DNA from: Serilophus lunatus
Taxonomy: Eukaryota > Chordata > Aves > Passeriformes > Eurylaimidae
Direction: 5' to 3'
Assembly (NCBI GenBank): GCA_013399895.1
Contig: VXBA01002873.1
Location: 711,717 to 775,716, forward strand
Length of the DNA: 64,000 nt
Shown: positions 39,901-54,900 of the stretch, piece by piece
Position numbering within the stretch: position 1 is the first letter of the stretch
Layout of the letters: each line of letters begins with the position of its first letter
The notes under the pieces: generated by a model
Database searches by the model: none
Seen by the model: only the letters and a program-made list of their open reading frames with translations
Told to the model about the DNA's origin: nothing
Position numbers and translations under genes: made by a program

Positions 39901-42900
39901 AATGACAGCTCCTGAAGCAGTTGGATATTTGCCTGGATGTATGCTGCTTAGCTAAAGGCAGTTCAACTTGCTCTCCATCTTATGGCTTCCTGGATATTAT
40001 CCTTCTCAGTTGTTTCAGTGACAGTTTAAAATGTGAGACTTGGAGGGGGGAGATAAAAGCTCAGCAAAAGGCTTTTTGTGTGTGTGTTTAGGGGGAAGTT
40101 TTATTACACTTGATGATGGAGAGACATGCCACAGTCTTTTCTGTTCCTACAATTTTAGTATTTGCACTTTTGGTTGTAGTGGCAGCAACCAATCCATAAC
40201 ATTGTCTTTCTGCTTCCCCCTCCGGAGGGAGGAAAATGCACAGAGGAATATCTGTTGATGGTTTTGTCTTCTGAAACCACCATTTTGGCTCTGTGACAGT
40301 AAAAGAAAGTCTTTTTTCCAATGATCCAAAAGATCTCTCTAGAACACCTGCCTTTACACACTCATGCACATACGCAGACATGCACAGGCTCTTGCTGAGG
40401 TGGCTATGATCTGTTTTTAATAGTGGCACTTCTTCTCAAAGTGTCATTTAAAAAAACATCAGCAGTCATGTCATGCATTGGGATGAATTTCTAAATGTAA
40501 ATGAGATTCTCTCAGTAATTTATTTACATTTGTTTTCAGCACAACAAATGAGACATCACGTAGCTTTATAATTTCCCATGACCGAGTCACCAGCATGAGG
40601 TGTGTAATTTACTCTGATTTAAGATGCTTATCTGGAGGTTCTTGCAACAATACCTGGTGGGCTTTTTTATACTAGTTTTTGCTGGCTTTTAACCCAAATA
40701 CTTCACCTCCTTCTCTGTTTTTCAGTTAAAATGAAGAATACATGTGTCTGCTTCTTGAGGCCTTTTTTTCAATAGAGCTGAGAAGGATGCCTTTGTTGCC
40801 TTTTTTTTAAAATGTTATTTTCCCTGTCACTTCCTTCTCATTTGGTAAAACACAGAGAGAGTTTCCAAAATGTGTCTTCATTTACAGTCTCATGATGCAG
40901 GAAAGCAATGCTGATTGTGGACATTTCAGGAAAAATGTTTGTTCAGACATGAAACACGAATGGGAAGCATCCTACAGTCATTTGTTCTCCCCTCTTCTCA
41001 GCTGAAATACTAAATCTTAGGCCTGACGTTGGCTCTGCTACTTATTTTGAGTTTCTGATCTGCTGAAATGATACTTTGATTGAGAGGGGATGTGAATGCC
41101 AGTTTTCAAATAATGGCAACACAGTAATGTACTACAAAACTCATTTATTTTAAACCCGTAGTTGGACCATTTAGATGTCTAACTACTTGCTTAAGTATTT
41201 CAGGTAGGTAGATGATTAAAGGTGCAATGTACCATGCATACAATTTTGTACCTCTTATCTTGCAGACTTGGTTAAGACTTGACTAAAAAAACAGTTGAAT
41301 GACTTTTGCTATTTTGCAGGTTGACAGTACAGGGCTTGAGATACTTTGGTGAATGTCCAGAAGTGGTACAAAACGTTACGCTATATAATTGTGCCATGGC
41401 AGTAGTTTGGGATGTTATGGTGCAAAAATACTGTACAACTTCTTGGAGGTTTGCAGGATTAACCCTGTGTGGGTGATCTTTTTCTTGCTGAGAGGAAGCA
41501 TGACATTTCTTTGTGTTAATTTCCAAAGCAAAAATCAGTGTCTTCCTTTAAATTAAATAAGCATATTCTAAAAATGAATAGATTTGTACTGTTCTGTAAT
41601 GTGCATTGTACATACTAGGTCCCAGTTGATTTAATTTTGGCCTGGTGGACATTTCCTTAACATTGCATGGGTCCAGCACCAAATTATGCTAATGGCCTGT
41701 CTATCACCAAATTATTTACAGAACTGCAGTTAAATTATAGAAGTCTTCCAGACAAGCAGTGCTCTGGGCAAATTATTTCATTAAAGTTATTTTCCATGGT
41801 ATACTTAAGCAAAAGCTTACAGGAACAACATGAATCTTTTTTTGGTATGTGATTATGCATGTGTGGTGACAGCCCCTTTTTTAGAAATAGGTTCCTACCT
41901 GGAAAAACGGCAGGAAACCATAGTATGAAAATTACTGATCTCTGTGCTGTCCACAGTTTGAAGCAAAGTTTTGTAGGACTAGGGCCAGCAGTTGGATGTC
42001 CATTTCTTCACACTGACAGCTTCTTCAAGGTCTTGGGAACTTTTTTCTATAGTCTTTTAACTGCTCAGTATAATCAAGTACTGCAGAAGCAGGTCAGCTG
42101 GCTTTACTAGTTCTTCATCACATCCAGGCACAGTGGTCACTGTCCACTTTCCCAGAGAAGAATATTGGTGTATCTGAAGGCAGTATAGGCATTTTCTGTA
42201 TTACCCTCATCTAGCAAGATTTGAGCTGCTGTATGATTATGAAACATACAAAGAGCATATAAATCCTAAAAGCAGCCCTAACTCCCAATTTTAATTGGCA
42301 TCCTTTCAGACTCTGTTTCAAGTTTTAGAAATATAGTCAGGGTAGAACATCTATATTTGGGTTTATATGTAATGGCCATACCTACCAGTTCACTTGGAAA
42401 AATGTTGGCATGGAATCACTGGTTAAGGAGTATGGATGCAGTGTTTATGTTTAGCTCAGAGTTTTTTATCTCTGCATAATTTTTTTTTAATATTCCATTT
42501 TATCATGTTTGCACTGAGAGACAAGAATGCCTTCCCAGCCACTGCATAGTTGTGCATTTTTTGTTTAACGAATATAGAAATTCAGTTTTAAACTGACTCC
42601 TGTGTATAAATTCCCCTGGGAAAACAGGTGCTAAAAATCTGTGTTTTCCAGACCTGTCTGTGCCCATATATTTTGAGTAAAATTTAGACATGTGTAGATG
42701 GCAGACCGGAATGGGACCTCTAAGCTCAGGGTCCAGATATGGAAAACCTCACATATGTGAAGAAGGACAACAGATTCAGTAATGCAAGAGAGCTAAAGGT
42801 TTTTGCTGACTGAACATCCTGATTTAACTTGATTTCCCTCTGGTGTTGGGTGGTAATTGTGAAGGATAGTGTGGTGATGGTGATTATGTGGGGCTAGACC

Positions 42901-45900
42901 TGGGGAACCCCTTTGTTGAGGGGCTCAATCCAGGCACCTGAAAGATGGAACTGTAACAGCTGGGGTTTAATTGTGCTGTTTGAGAATTTTTTTTTTTTTT
43001 TTTTGATTGGCAGGATGTGACTATATGGGAAAGATGTATCTCCTTTATTTGTGGTCCTTATCGGAGGCAAGTCTGATTAAGAGTCCCCTTAATTTTGAAA
43101 TGCTCTTAAAAACAAGGCGATACTTAAAGCTGGCTTTGTCAACAAAATGGAGGAGCTATGCTCTCAGGGTCCATTAACAGTGGTGACAAGATGGCCTCTG
43201 CTGCACAAATACTGGGAATTAAATTTCTAAAAACCTTAGAAGCTCCAAATTGTATATCTCACCAGTTCTTTACTCCCCCAGTTGTAATCCGTATCTCACT
43301 TATTGCTAGAGTCAACACTCTAATGGTAACAAAAAATACAACCTTTCATCATCTATTGATTTTCAGTCTTTAAAAACTGACAATAAGCTATTTTTTGTCC
43401 AATTTCTCAATAAATAGGAACATTTATTGGTTTTCCAGTTATATTGTATTACATTAGAATATATTTTACTGCACATAGTGGGTAATGTAGCATCAGGAGA
43501 TATGTTTAGGTTTAGAAAGTAACTTTTGAAACTGCGTAGCTCAACTGAGATATGTAAACAAATTTGTAATACTAGTTTAATTTAGATAACAATGCAGAAT
43601 ACTCAGCCTGGAGCTCATTTTTCTATTTATTCCATTATGATCTTCTAACTAATGGAAGAGAATTGCCATAAAAAATAATTACAGTAGAATGTCAGTAAAG
43701 GTAAACATCTACTTTTTTCTCTATCTGAGGAAAAGGGAAGAATTTTGAGATTAAGCATCATGATATTGGAGTTTATTTCCTAGAAATCCACCACTGACAG
43801 TGTTGTATACATTGGGCAAGTCATAAATTCTGTCTTTGTGATACTGTGTCAAACAATGTGGTACTAACATCATCTTTCTCAGTGACCACAGTTACCTTCT
43901 CTCTTTTTGGAGAAGGAGACAAGTTGGGATATGATTTAGCTATGGTAGAACTTAGGATATAGATCCTGAGTTGCCTTACCACCACCACCTCCCTTCATGG
44001 TGCAAGATCACCTGGCAGGTTTCTTTCCAGAACTTCTGAGAGGACACTGAATATTAACAGTTGCCTCTTGCTTGGCCTTGTGGTAATAAATGGAAATTTG
44101 ATGATATTTTATCTCTGCTATAGAAGGAATTTAAGGTTGTTGTTTTTATTTTGGGGTGGGTTTTTTGGTTGGGTTTTTTTCCTTCCCTTTTTTACCCTAA
44201 TTATGAAGCAAGTAGTTTCTCTTCTGGTGGTATTTGGTCCTACAGCCAAAGGCAGTAAGCTCTTAGTTGCCTCTATTCTACCACCAGAAAACCTGAAGTG
44301 GAGGTGTCTCTGCTGAGGTGGGGATGTGCAAAACAACCTCTGCTTCCAACCAGTTGTGCTACTGCTGGCCTTTGCCGACCCAAGTGGTTCATCGGCTTCA
44401 AGACTGTCAAAGTGATCATCCTGGCAGGCTTCTCAGATGAAAACATTCACGTAGATAACGAAACGTTTTCCTGTACACTGTGAATACAGAGACAGTTCTG
44501 ACTTGTTTCATAACCATTTCACAATAAGCAAAGAGGGAATCATTTGGGCAAAAGGCTTAATTTTAGGTAATTTGGGTGTGATTCTGTGTGACATAGGCCC
44601 TTTCTCATAAGATGGTGTGGATTTTACTGTTTTCTCTATCTCACAGGATCTGATGTACAAGGAGTTAATAGATATCCAGTGACCAAAGCCATTTGTATTT
44701 CCCTTTATATACAGAAGTGAAGTGGAGCATGTAAAATTGGAAAGCACAACCAAACTCGAAATTCTCTAACTTTATGACTAGTGTGTGTGTTATTTTCCCA
44801 TGATCTTTAATTACATTCTATTCTGAAGCGGGGAGAGGGAGAATGCTAATCTGGTGCACCAACTGGGGGAAAAACAAACTGTTTTACAGCGGGAGTCTAG
44901 ATGACAGCACACAGCAAATGCAAAATCTGACATTCATATGAAAGTGAGCTAAGTAAGACCAATAGAAGAGAGCCAAAATGACTGCAGCAAGACGAATGCA
45001 AGTGGTTTAAGGAAACCATGTTTTCTCTATTTATTGAAATATCAGAGCCGACCTTTAAGGTGGTGGTGATACAATGTAGATTTTGTAGAGCAGCACTAAG
45101 AGAGATGCCTGTTACAAAGGGAATGTGTGATTGGATTCGGGTTCATGAGAAGCTGGGTTTCGAACAGTATTGCCTTTCCCTCTTTGAATGTGTTATATAG
45201 TGGGATATGTCTCATTGCACTGAATGGAAATTTTCAGGACTGCTGTTTGCTGTGCTTGCTAATGAATTTCCAAGGGGTGTTTGAGCCTTGAATATTGACT
45301 GTAGAGATGCTTGCAGTCAGTTGGAAGAGATGTGACTGAACATGCAGCTTAGTTCTGTGTACACACAGTCCTACTCTCTGTGATTCTGTCTCAAGTTGTA
45401 TACTCAATATCAGTCTGCAATCATAAATAATTTGTAGGAGTCCAGCTGTGACTTGTAGCTTCTCTACAAACAGCATCTAGGGCACAAGTTGTGTGAATGA
45501 CTTTTTCTTCCGCCACTAGATAAAATAGCATTTAAAAGACTATTCCCACTTCCAGTCAAAATATTAAAGCCAATGAACTGGGTGGACCATTTTGCTGGGG
45601 TATAGCATAAATGGTCTTTGCCCTGTTCTTTGATTCTGATGTCTTCCACATCTCCTTGGCTCAGAGCTGGGTCACAGCACACTGCTGTGCTCTTCTGCAC
45701 CACAGGAGCTGAGTTGCTGTGCAGAAGTAAATGTCTTTGCTAAACAGCTTGACTTAGCAGAAGTATATGCTTACTATTTATTTGAGTGAGGGATGAGCAG
45801 ACTGTTTAAAAACAGAATTCCCAGCGTGTTCTAGTGTCATATTTGAAAGGCAGTGGAGAGTCTGACTAAAAGGTGTCCTGTATAAATAAAGGTTTAAGAA

Positions 45901-46119
45901 CAAGTCTTGCCTTGATTCTTTCCTCCTTTTTTTTTTTTTTTCCCCCCGTCCCCTTCATGTTCCAAATGTCAGTGGCAAGTTTTGTCTTGGTGGATAGCAT
46001 GTTCATTATTCTCTGGGAGGAGAACCCGGGAAATCTATGGTGTGTGTCAGTTTAACACCTTTGAGTGGCGTGTGAGGGCATCTCACCTGCTCCCCAACAG
46101 TGCTAACCAATGAATAATC
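33941..46119. other. Non-coding stretch, no gene identified
   Basis: Twelve kilobases of mostly AT-rich DNA. It holds a T18 run at 42987-43004 and an inverted repeat with 11-bp arms (TTCTGGTGGTA 44222-44232 and its exact complement at 44279-44289, 46-nt loop). A Lys/Arg-rich minus-strand open frame at 35645-35893 arises from a pyrimidine-rich plus strand and has no domain I know. Open frames at 41272-41526 (minus) and 44298-44483 (plus) are slightly protein-like, but no family is recognised and no splice pair is convincing. Confidence 0.5.
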
Positions 46120-46359
46120 ATGGAGCCAACGGGGCAGTATGTCTTATACCTCTCAGCATCAGCTGTGACTGGCGTGGATCCCTGGGGTGAGATCAAGGAT
46201 GAAATGAACTCTTGTGTGCTCGGATGTGTCGATTATGAGCAGATCATCACTCAACACCCATGTTGTTATCACATTCTGGGCAGTTTACCTCTACCCCCAG
46301 GAGCAGTTGTAGCAGTAGCTTTAATCTGGATTCCAATTTTAAATTTAACTTTTCTGTGA
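46120..46359 (+). other. Unrecognised 79-codon open frame, possible exon or chance
   Basis: An ATG-started open frame with near-balanced base composition and several CpGs. It is preceded by 'cacctgctccccaacag' (ending about 46100), a plausible splice acceptor. The translation is mixed and contains no low-complexity run, but I recognise no domain. It ends in a hydrophobic stretch with a stop. There is no obvious splice donor inside. It may be chance; frames of this size are expected in 64 kb. Confidence 0.15.
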
Positions 46360-48642
46360 ACCCCTAAAAAAAATTTACATTGTGCTTTGGAAAAGAAAAT
46401 AAGTGAAAGGTGGAATGAGAGGGTGTAGAATAATCAAGATGCTTTTTTTTTTTTTTCTCTTAAGTGGATGCTAGGAAAGAGCAGGAACATACTGTGAATT
46501 CTCTCCTCTCGTTTTTTGATCCAGCCCATTACACACACAGTGGTTCCAACACCTTCAACCATTTCCTACCAGCTCTGTCACTCAGAGGCCAGACTTCACT
46601 CTCATACCTTCTAGCACTGCAGTGGCTTGGGGCATTCCTTTGGGGCATCCTCTGCACTTGCTACTTCTTACCACTCTCAGCTGGAGAAAGCACACTGCAC
46701 TTGCGCATCCAAGCCCAACGGCACACTTAAGCCATATAAAGGCCGCTTGACATCATTTACATTTTTCATTAGCCTTCTAAAGGAGTTTCTCAAAAGGTAC
46801 AGTGGCTTTCTTAGCTGTTTGAACTCCTTTGGAAGATTTTCATTTTGGACCACTAATCTACCGATAGCCTATAATTGTTATGCAAAACGTTGCACAAAAA
46901 TAACATAACTAATTGCACAATTAGGATTGCTTTCTCCTCATCGTCCCATTCATCATACGCGTCATTCACACCTATAGCCAGCATCTGGCATTAACAATAT
47001 TTGTCACATTAATACATTCCTTTTGTAGTGAAAATGCCTTTTGTATATCCTTTTGTTACTAAGGGCCCTGTTAGTTTGTTCAGTAAGCCTGAAAATGATG
47101 TTTAGAAAGGCTTGTAGTGGACATCCCTTTTTCAAATGTTTAATCGGAGTATAATGCAGTGGTACTCCAGGATACAAACAGCAACTCAGAGCTCAGAAAA
47201 GGGACCTGGTACAGATCAGCAGAAGACTCCTTCCTTTTCTTAGCAACGTTGAGGTAAGTAGTACAGTGTTTTGCTACTTTTAAAACTCTGAGGCAAATAA
47301 TGCAGGATAGCTGTTTTCATAGCAGACATTTCAAGGTCATCAGTCCTGTTAGTCTGACGTAAGGCCCATAATCAGTTCATTCTGAGAGTCCACATCAGAA
47401 CTGAGCAAACCAAACCAACCTGGAAAGTGCAGGAGGTAGCAGGGAAAAGTCCAAGAATGTCTGTGAAGCAAAATACAAGAAATTGCTGGTACCCTTACAG
47501 CCAGACCTATGCAGAAGCTTTTGTGCTTTAAGGTATTGAGAATGTATTTGCCACTCTCTTAAGGACAGAGTGTGAGTGTCTCTGATTGGAAGCCTAGGAG
47601 GTCTGCAGCACCATCATTCTTCTTGGGAAAAGGAAATTATGTAAGTTTCTACTTCTGGAATCTTTCCCCACTACTCTATAAATTTAAAGAAATAAAGCAC
47701 AAACAGAAAATTGATTTTTGAATGACAATGAATTATTGTCATTAGAGGAACTGTAGTTTTGTGTCAAGGAAAAAAAAAGCTTGGTGTACTGTATGCTACA
47801 GTGTACTATATGCTACTTTCTGAAGCATTACTTAATGTACCAGTCATTGCTGAGAACATGGAGTCCTTTTAATGCTAGTCAGGTAATATGTCATTCTCTC
47901 TGTAGGAACTCTGCAGCAGAGACATGAATTATATACTGATGTAGTTATCAGAAGATCATATGGTAGCACTAATGTGAGTCACTACAGTGGAGTTTGCCCC
48001 ATTTGAAATTTTTACATAATTAAAGTGAGTCATGGTCCAAATTCTGCCAAAGTGCAGATGTCTTTAATTTAACATATGCAATTCAGCTTGAATATATGCC
48101 TTCCATAGGGTGAACATCTTTTCCTCTGTACACGGTTCTGGGTTAACCTTGGTCTGGGAGTCATTTCCTTTTGCCATTCAATGGCAGCTTCAGTAAAAAT
48201 AGGTGGAACACCCAGACCTCAAATAGACTTCTCCACTTCATTTTATGTTCTGCTGGTAATTCTTTAAGTACATGTAGTTAGATCAAAACAAGTGTACTTT
48301 TGTTTCTGTAATAATGAAGGATATGGCCTAGATTTCCTGGTGAAATATATCCAGTTTCCTTCTGCAACTTCTGTCTTCCTGACAAGGCAAAGACCAGGGA
48401 GAAGATTAGAAAGGTAGAGAAAGTAAACTGGGCATGCTTACATAAATATTGGACTTCTGAAATTGTAAACTTAAAGATGGTGGATGGCTTAGTACTCAGG
48501 GAGAGTTCAACCAGATTGTTTTAACCGAGAATAACATCACTCACCATGCATTTAGCTGGATCACTGAATTCTCTGAAGATTTCATTAGGTTTCTGTGGTC
48601 TGAAGATGGCTATCTCCAAGTCATTTGGCTGAAAGGGTGGTA
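46360..48642. other. Non-coding stretch, no gene identified
   Basis: AT-rich DNA without recognised repeats, other than a fragment near 48040-48065 faintly resembling an amniote palindrome-like repeat ('gtccaaattctgcc'). Open frames here have no motif. Confidence 0.55.
46443..46456. repeat. T14 homopolymer
   Basis: Simple T run in a pyrimidine-rich patch. A similar T/C run lies at about 45928-45948. Confidence 0.9.
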
Positions 48643-48915
<273 letters not shown>

Positions 48916-51900
48916 AACTGCAAACCCAATTGTTCTCCATCTAATGCTGAAATGTTTTTCCCTGCCCATTTTACTGAGCACTTTACTGAGAACGAAGGAA
49001 CAAGCATATATGGAAATGTTGGGGAGATTTCTGACTAATTAATGAGAGGGAAAATGACTGAGGCTGGTCTGTTAATTTCTGAGTCATTGAGTAGATGCTA
49101 TTTTTTCTTATTTGTCAACATCTCCCTAACTAGGGACCTTAAATTGTATTTACTACTGTAAATTCTTTTCCAGAGAGGGATATGTTGAAGGAGGTTGTAG
49201 TACAGGAGAAACTTGTGTATTTGATTTGAAAAGTCAGTTCTTCTCCTATAGAAGGATGGCAGCCTTATGCAAGAGGGCGTCATTTATGCTGGTCCATCCG
49301 GAGAGTAGCCAACCAAAGGGGTGTAGGTTTCAAGCACCCCCTGAGAGTCCTGAAATCTACCTTAGTAATTTATTGATGATGGAGATGAGAAATAAAATCT
49401 TCCTGTAGTCTCCCTCCCCGTGCTGTTCAGTTAATTCTATCAGCAAAGAAAGAAGGAAGTTCCCGCATCTTCACCTTCACCTGCTACAGAGAAAGGATGA
49501 TGTAGGTAAGCAGTCCTGCAGACCAGGTAAATAAATAGTCAGACTCAGAAGCATGTGATTTTTGCCATCCTCAGTGCCTACCCACTATTCCTATTAGGTT
49601 TAAGTGTTCTATCTTGTTCCTGATCTCTGATCTTGTTCCTGTTAACTTTCTTTTTTCCTCCAGTAAAAATCTTTGTGGAAAAAAATAAAGCTGCACGGAT
49701 GTGCCAGAATAGTGAAGCACAGTGTCCTAAATGATGTAACTGAGGTTTTGGGAGCAGGATAATTGCAGTAGTGTGATGCTTCTTTTAGAATAATTAGCCT
49801 TGCTGAGAATCAAGATAAAAAAGCCTATGCAGAGCACAGTAATAAAGCAGTTACACCATTTCCAGTATTTGTGTGCCCCCACACAGCACTGCGGATCAGA
49901 GCAGGCGTGCCCATGATGATGGTCAAGGAATGACATCATCTGTGTAGCCCTGTGCCAGGACTGTGATGCAAGATACGTGGAATTCATTCTAAAGAAAAGT
50001 GGCACTCATCTTCCATACTAAACCTGGAGGCCTTTGAGATCATTAAGAATCATTTTTACAAAGGAGAGGTTTATGTTTCTGTTCATGGAGCCAAAGTCTG
50101 TTCTCATACTCTGTTACTAGCTGGCACTTGGCCATCCAGGAGTGAACTCTACTTCAGCTGTACTTGCAGATGTTGGGATTTCCATTTCAAAGTACAAACA
50201 ATTCTAATATTAAAAAGACTATTTCCCCAATGGGAATATGGGTTGCATGAGCTTCTTGACTTTTCTGTTTTGTCTTTTGATCATATATGATAACACCTTT
50301 AGATCTATCAATTTTTTGTGTGTGTTAGCATTACAGTGGACAAAATGTCAGTAGAAGTTAAAGTGAAAAGAGTCCTCAGAGATACAAAGGTTCTCTTCCA
50401 CTTTTCACTATATGGTTGACTCTGCTGCCCTTTTCTGTTGGGGTTTAGTCTGCTGGGGCATTTCTTTGCTTTAGTTACATTTACTTACCTGTTATATAAA
50501 TAAGGGATAGCCTTGGCCATTAAGTAAATCTACTGATGGAGGGAAAAGGGATTTTCTAGAGTGCCAGTGTGCATTTCTGAGACACGGAGTTCGAAAACAT
50601 CTGATAAGGTAACCTTCAGCTGGTTTTCTTACAATGACTTTTGTCAATGAGCCTTAAAGGCATTGATATTTTCCAGCATTATAGCTGAAAGAGAACTGCA
50701 GTGTCCTTGAACTACCCATCAGCAAAAGGAGTGTCATCTCCAAACTCAGGTGGTGAATTCCCATGGAATGTCAGATAAGATATTTTCCTCTCTGTCTGGA
50801 GTGTTAGACTGCTACCAGGACCTTGGCTCTACCCAGTACACAACACTGGGCTGGTACCTCTCAGGTGCTGCTTGGATTTGCCGTTACCCTCAGAATGTTT
50901 GCTCCTATAGTGTATAGTGAGGATAATCCTTTGTTTAATTTTTTTTTTAACATTTTGAAAGGAAAATAGGGGTCTCACTCAGGTCTTTCCATTTTTGCAT
51001 GATAGTACAGTTGAACAACGTGTACATGTGTTAATTAAACATCCTGTCTTATCACTGTTTTGGTAAGTGTCCTGTAAATTTAATCACTACGACACCTCTG
51101 TACACATTACAATCCTTTTAAAGATCTAGAGAAAAATCCTGGTGGATTATTCAAAGCACTAAATCACACAGAATTACAGTAGTTATTAGAGGCATTAAAA
51201 CCTCTGATAAGAAGCTTTATCATGCATTTTTGGGGAAGCTTAATCTTTATCTGAGATGACTGTAAATAGAAGGGAACAGTAAAAAAACTTGATAACAGTT
51301 TATTTTACAGTACATCAATAATCAGGTACTGTAATTACAGTATAATTACATATTTATTGCATAGTAGGTAACTACAATATATTAGTTTTGTTGTTTTTCT
51401 AATATTGCAACTACCTGCAAGGCCTGAGCTGACAAGGGGTCCTTATTCTATTTACACTTACCTCGGGTTTACACACACACACACATACTTACATTACATA
51501 GGTATTTTGACTGTCTTCAGAGGAGTGGAACCTGTGTACATGGAGGAGGAACAGCAAGTGGGACATCCTAAAGATCACATACACATTTATCTAGATTCAG
51601 GACTATTGAAGGAGGAAATCAGATTTTAGCTGTGGTTATATTTAGCTACCCAGTTTCCCCCCCTCTTTTTGGTGCTGGAAAAGTTGTGATATTTTTAATC
51701 ACTTAGATAAACCTCTCAGTTACAGACTCAGTGTGTGGGTGTTTATATTATATCTGTAGATTGTTTATCTCTGTACATCCATATCCGTATATAGATTAGA
51801 TTAAGTCTGTGTTAATTGTACTTGGGCTATGTGTGCGTGCCTTTGTTTTTGTATTTCCAGGACTAATCCTGAAATGTTCTGTCATTTTTGAGTGTAGGCT

Positions 51901-54900
51901 AAGTGAAGATAGCCAATTAAGTGTGACTTCTTAAAATTCAATGCTGTTTACAATGTTAAAGGTTCTAGTTAATTTAAGAGTTGTTGTGAAGCTGGCAAAA
52001 GAAATGTTCATGTTGAAATTAAGAGCTTGATAAGAAATGTTGAAGGTAAAATACAAAATACAGCCCATGTGTAGTATGGAGTGACTTCTGCTCCTCGGGC
52101 CTCTGGTAGGAGCTCAGCTATACCTCTAAGCACCCATTTGGGCAGTGCGCCCTAAAGTGGCTACAGATAATTCAGTGAAAGCCCAAAAGAAAAGCAATTA
52201 GGGCCAAAAGGGATCGAGGAAATGCGGTCTGTCAGGAAATACTCAAGACATTGGAGGTGCTCTGCCAGAAGAAGACATCTCTGAGGGACAACATGGAAAT
52301 GGGCTGTAAGAATACAAAAGACTGTTGGAAGAGAAAGTAATTTATTCTTCATGGTGAGAAACGGGAGGGTATGGGAAGTAATTTGTTAAGCAGAGCCAAA
52401 CAAAATCCAAATTAGGTATTAGCAATGACCTTCCAAGGTAAATAAAACAAAACACCAGAAAAAGGCCACTTGGGATGCTGTGAAATTTCTTCTGTTGGAA
52501 ATTTTTCAGAGACAAGCATAAATGGTCCTGTCTGGAGGCACAGGAGAGGACAAAAGACATCAGGATACTTTAACAACACTCCTAGACCAGTGTTCTGTTC
52601 CTTGATGGCCATCTGTTTAAAAATCATGGTTGTGAAAAGGGGTCATGCTCCCAGTTTGCTTACCAGTGAGTCAAAAGAAAAACCAATTAACTGCTCATCT
52701 GAAATAAAAACTCTATCCAGTAAAAAGCCTTGGAAAGAATCAGCATCCACATGGGTGTGGTAAACCACTGAAAATTTCTACCAACATTTGAGGGCTGGTG
52801 GTAAACTTTTGCTTGGCAGTAGCAGAAACAATGTTAATTTACACCATAAACTATAGAGTAAGAATAATTGCATTTCCAGAAGTGGTGACCCTACCACTAG
52901 CTTTGGCTTTGTAACTGCCAAATGCAGTTCCTGTATCTAAAGTCTAGTAGCAAATGTGAATATACACTTAACATACTTCTACTTTTCTTTTCTCATCCTT
53001 CTGTCTGAGTAAAATTTCAGGTCATATATTTACTCTGCAGTACTTGTTGATTAAGGGACTCCATGTTTATTTTTCAGGTGAAATAACTCAGATATTTTTA
53101 CCTTCTTAGGTGAAACAGCTCTCAGTGAGATAACAGTATAACTTTTATTATTATTATTCCTATTTTTTTAACAGAAGAAATTTTGGTTTTATTTCTATAG
53201 TAGCTGACATTTGACATTTGACAGTGAGAGGCAGTGATCCTATGTGAGAATGATTTGCTTGGTACATCAAAACTTTCTGCAGAAGATGATGGTACTGGTA
53301 TTTTAGGCTAGGTTTGCACAATTAGGTGTGAAGAGGTAGTTGTCTGGGGTTTTTCACCTTGTTTTTTGAACATGCAACTGACAAATCAGTATTGTATTTG
53401 CAGCTTTCTAACTACTACAAGAAGTCCATGCTCTTGGCCACATGGAAAGTATGTTGCATTAAGAGATGCTCCTACACCTCCAAATGCTTTCCTTCTAGGA
53501 AATGCTTCAAACTGCGATTTTTTTAAAATTATAATACCCTCTTAGGTACAGTTGATGCTCATGGACCCTCTTTCACTTACCCCACCTTGCATCAAAGGAG
53601 GTGCAAAATGTCACACGGATGAGTAACATGGAAATGCTGCACTATCAGGACAGAAAGGCTACAAATTTAATTTGGAGGACTAATTTGGAGGTTGTTAGTT
53701 CTTTTGCAGGAAACATGAGCAGAAAGATGCTGAAGTTGCTGTTTATGGCTGAGACCACTTTCATACAGTCCGCCGAGTGTGTTTACAGTGTTCTTAATAC
53801 TGCTGTGGGGTTTCATCTACATTTCAGAGAGAAAGGGGTCTCCAGGGGTTTTCTGAACACAATGAAGAAAAGACTTTCCAAATTTCTTTTTAGACTCATG
53901 GTATTTCTAATACTAAGGATTTTAAGAATATAGTTTTCTATAAAAATTTCAAAAAATTGTTTTGTTTTAGTAAACATTCTTTTTACAGACACATTAAAGA
54001 GGAAAGAGTAGGATTATTTAAGGGAGGGGAATTAATTGTGTCACTTCTATAGGCATTAGGCAAATTACTTCACTTATAGTTAAGAGGTAACATGGGAGTA
54101 TTTAAGTATAGGGTACCTGCAATGCACTTTATGATAGTCTTAGCTTATGACCTTATATCATTTTATTTCTCTATTAAAGCAAGACATTCCACACTGAGAC
54201 TGTGATTGTGCACAGTGCAGTAGTTAGCACCTCATGTCCTGAAGACTGTGTGGTATACTGTGAAGTGCTGAGTACTTGAGAAGTTTATATGATAATCCAA
54301 GAAATAAAAGGTGGTATCTGATATGTGGTAGGATGGAAGAAATATAAATGAGATGTGAAAATGTCTAACTCATAATTATGTTATATGTGTTTTACCCATA
54401 AACCCATTTTAAATGGTACAGCAGATGCCACAGTAAAGAGAATAACTTAAAAAGTAATTATGGGCCATCCAGAAATACTAGACTAAGTCCCTGACTCCAG
54501 AGGTAGTAAAGACCTTACAGGTCAGTCCAGTGATGATGCTTAGCATTTATGTGTGAATTTGGCATTTCACAGAGGAGTGCTTGGAACACCCTCCAAACCT
54601 GGGGAGAAGGGAGAGCAACTGATGGAAGTTTCTGAGTTTTATTTTACATTAAACAAGTTGTCACAGGAGGAAAAAAGATGCCTTTGGATGGAAGTAGTAC
54701 TGAGTTGTTTTCTGCATGAGAACAAATGCTGACCCTGAAGGCGAGTGCTCCCTTTAGCTTGACACCGTGGGTATTGCTGCTTAGGGAGTTAAGCAGAGGT
54801 AGTTAGTGCTGCAGGTAGTTTTTGGTGCCTATTGCATATTACATTGTCCAATCCTTTGCAGAGAGATAAATTGGGTTGTGAGTAGAGATGCAGTTCTAAG

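Noticed and set aside
44222..44289. 11-bp inverted repeat with 46-nt loop, considered as a microRNA precursor
   Set aside because: The stem is too short and the loop too long for a pre-miRNA, and no known miRNA sequence is recognised.
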